In this document: piece after piece, positions 55,201-58,200 of the stretch
Numbering within the stretch: position 1 is the first letter of the stretch
Layout of the letters: every line of letters starts with the position of its first letter
Source of the DNA: Apostichopus japonicus
Taxonomy: Eukaryota > Echinodermata > Holothuroidea > Aspidochirotida > Stichopodidae
Length of the DNA stretch: 60,000 bases
Reading direction: 5' to 3'
Assembly: GCF_037975245.1 (NCBI RefSeq)
Contig: NC_092566.1
Coordinates: 16,535,001 to 16,595,000, forward strand
Position numbers and translations under genes: made by a program
Notes under the pieces: model-generated
Database searches by the model: none
Told to the model about the DNA's origin: nothing
What the model saw: the letters and a program-made list of their open reading frames with translations, nothing else

Positions 55201-58200
55201 CTATCTGAGAATTCCAGACTTAAAGAAAGCTCTTTAATATGTTTGCTTTACATTTAGTGATGTTAACAGATGTTTTCAGAAAACTTAGAGGGTCTGATCT
55301 TGTATAAACCTATTTTATCTTTCCTTTCACACCAACTGGTAACTAGCTTTGATAAACAGCATTGTTTTTTTCTAGTGTCCATCATATGTCATCATTTCTC
55401 AGTTTTAATTTCAGTTTTGTGGGCAACATGAGAAATAAACTTGAACTTTGAACTTGCACTTATCAAAATATGCTTCGGCATGTAGCTTAATGAGAGGAAA
55501 AGTACCAAGTACAAAATTGATATTTGAGTTTATCTTTCAGAAGTTAAAAAGTTACAACAAAAATATGGGGAAGCTCACCTAAGATTTCACAATTCAATCC
55601 AACATAGCCTACCCTACAGGCACACATGAAGGTTGAGAGTTCACCGCTGGTGTGGCATGTACCTCCATTAATACAAGGATTGGAGCTACAGGGATCTGCC
55701 AAAAAGAAAAATGATGAAAAATGAAAAATGAAAAAATGAAAGATGGTTCAGTAGAAGACACACACATGTAGGGAAAGTATCATCCATTACTCTGATTGAT
55801 TTCAATCCCACTTTTCTTATAAATCTGGTAATGAAGAAATTGTCTACTTTACCATAAATTTAAAGGAAAAACCAACGACCTCTTTCTTTATCGTTACTGA
55901 TATCCAAGGCAACCTCTGTGAAATCTCGTGAACTTTGGAAGTCACAATGGTATTACTGCGACCACATCTGCTGATCCAAGTCAACCTATGCCCTTTCTCT
56001 TCCAACATCCCCTCACGGAAACCCTCCCTAAGAACCCCGCCCAGAGCAGCTAAAGTATTTGGCGTGAAATGTTTCTGACTGTTACAGGGAAATGAACACG
56101 GACAGAGTTTTAAAATGGTGCATTGCGGGAATCAGACCGAAGTGGTAACACCACGCTAGTGTGAAAGTCATTGCTGCAAATATTTCATCCTCTCCACCAA
56201 CCCCCCCCCCCCACAGGGATGGGGTGCCCTGCATTAGCAATTCAAATAATAAGTTATCTTTCAGAGAAAGCTTTTCCTCCTGCCAATTCCGTATAACAGA
56301 TGTTGATTTACTTGTCGCTGATGTACAAATATTGTTTCTCAATTAAACTATTCTGAATGAATCCTGCATCATTGAAGTACCAGGCTTGACTCACCTCTGT
56401 TTTCACAGTTTAAACCAAATGTGTCTGGCGGACAGTCACATGTATAGAAGAGTCCCTGACTCTGGGAATTGCACGTACCCCCTCCGAGACACGGGTTGGA
56501 TTGGCAAGGATCTGAAGAAAGAAAATTAAAAGAATGCAAGCATGAGAGGCATTCAGAAAAGATTCCATTTTCATAAATTATAGTCATTTACACATCTAGA
56601 AATAACAGTTGCATCTATTTTGCCAAGAATTTCAGATTTAACTGTTTTTTGTAGTGAGTTTGAAAATCCAGAACAGTGAAAAACTTCCATCCTCCACCGG
56701 GATTCGAACCAGGGCCTCCTGCTTTAAATGCGGACACCCTAACCACTAGGCTATGAACGCTGATTGTATGTCCAGAGGTTCGAAACCGGTAAGGAAGGTC
56801 GTAATTCCACTGTAGGCGTTTGTCACCTGTATCAAACAATACATATAATATATATAAAATATATATATAAATGCAATATATGAATGCAATATATATATGT
56901 CTGTATATATGCAATATATGTTTGCAAAAGTACAACCAAACAACAAGGTTAAAGTTGAAGGAGAGACATTACCTGGGTTTGCACAATTCACACCAAAGAA
57001 GTTGGCACGGCAGAGACAGAAGTACGAGCCATCAGTATTACTGACACAAGTGCCTTGGTTCTGACAAGGATTAAACGAGCAGCCATCTGGGAGAGAGATA
57101 TGGGAAAAAATGTTTCTGTCCACAAACATTATTGAACAATTTTTTTTTTATCTTACGCACAAAAAGGTTCACAGAGAAAGTCACTGGATTTTATCAATAT
57201 TTTCCAACGAATACTCACCCCTGATTCTACACTGAGGCAATAGGAAGCCAGTAGGGCATGTGCAAGTAAACTGTGTGCCCAGGGCATTAGGGGTACAGGT
57301 GCCTCCATTCCTGCATGGCACAGTGGCACAAATGGCTGTAACAGAATGTGGAAAATTTTAATATCAGTTAGATACGGTTATCATCATTTTTTTTCCTTTG
57401 ACAAACGATGGGTTTACAAACAGATCATTGATATTAATTGGACAAAGTGTGTCCTTATAACTTTATGTATGGCAAGGATATGAATTTTTTTTTTTTTTTT
57501 TTCAAAATTTGGTGTTATGTTGTGATTGCATTTGGCAATAGCGAAGCAAATGACATCATCACAGCAGTTGATTCAGCTGAAGAAGGTTATAATATTAAAC
57601 TCACTTACGCACATCAGAAACATTTGACAAAAAAATATAGCATTTTGAGAAAACAATTTAACTACAAAGAACCGTTAACAGCTATTAAAAGCAAACTTTC
57701 AAAAGTGTATTTGGATTCAAAGACAAATCAACAAGATTATTATAATAGGAAAGAAATTGCATTTGAAGAATATTTGCTGCTATGACATCACAGACCATCT
57801 ACTTCATGATCTTTGTACTTTTGAAATAGAACTGAATTAAAATAAACTATTTTTAATATCTTACGACGATAAGAAAATAACATGTGACAGAAATTTAATG
57901 AGTGTGAAAAATGAAATACATACAAGACGCTGCACACGTAAGACCAAAGAAACCGGAAGTGCAGTCGCAGATGAAAGCTGATCCGTCCAAAGTTGTTCGA
58001 CACGTAGCTCCGTTTTGACATGGAGAAGACAAGCAGGGATCTATGATAAAGACAATCAGGCTTGTGTAAAATATTCATATATTGATAAATTCGTAAATTT
58101 GTATATTCGTATATCCGTATATTTTCGTATATTCGTATATTCATCTATTCAAATATCCAGGCGCGTATCCAGGATTTTCTAACCCGGGGGGCGCGAATTA

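Noticed and set aside
56689-56762. Functional tRNA gene
   Set aside because: A and B boxes are good but the acceptor stem does not pair and the anticodon loop is irregular; a SINE head explains it better.
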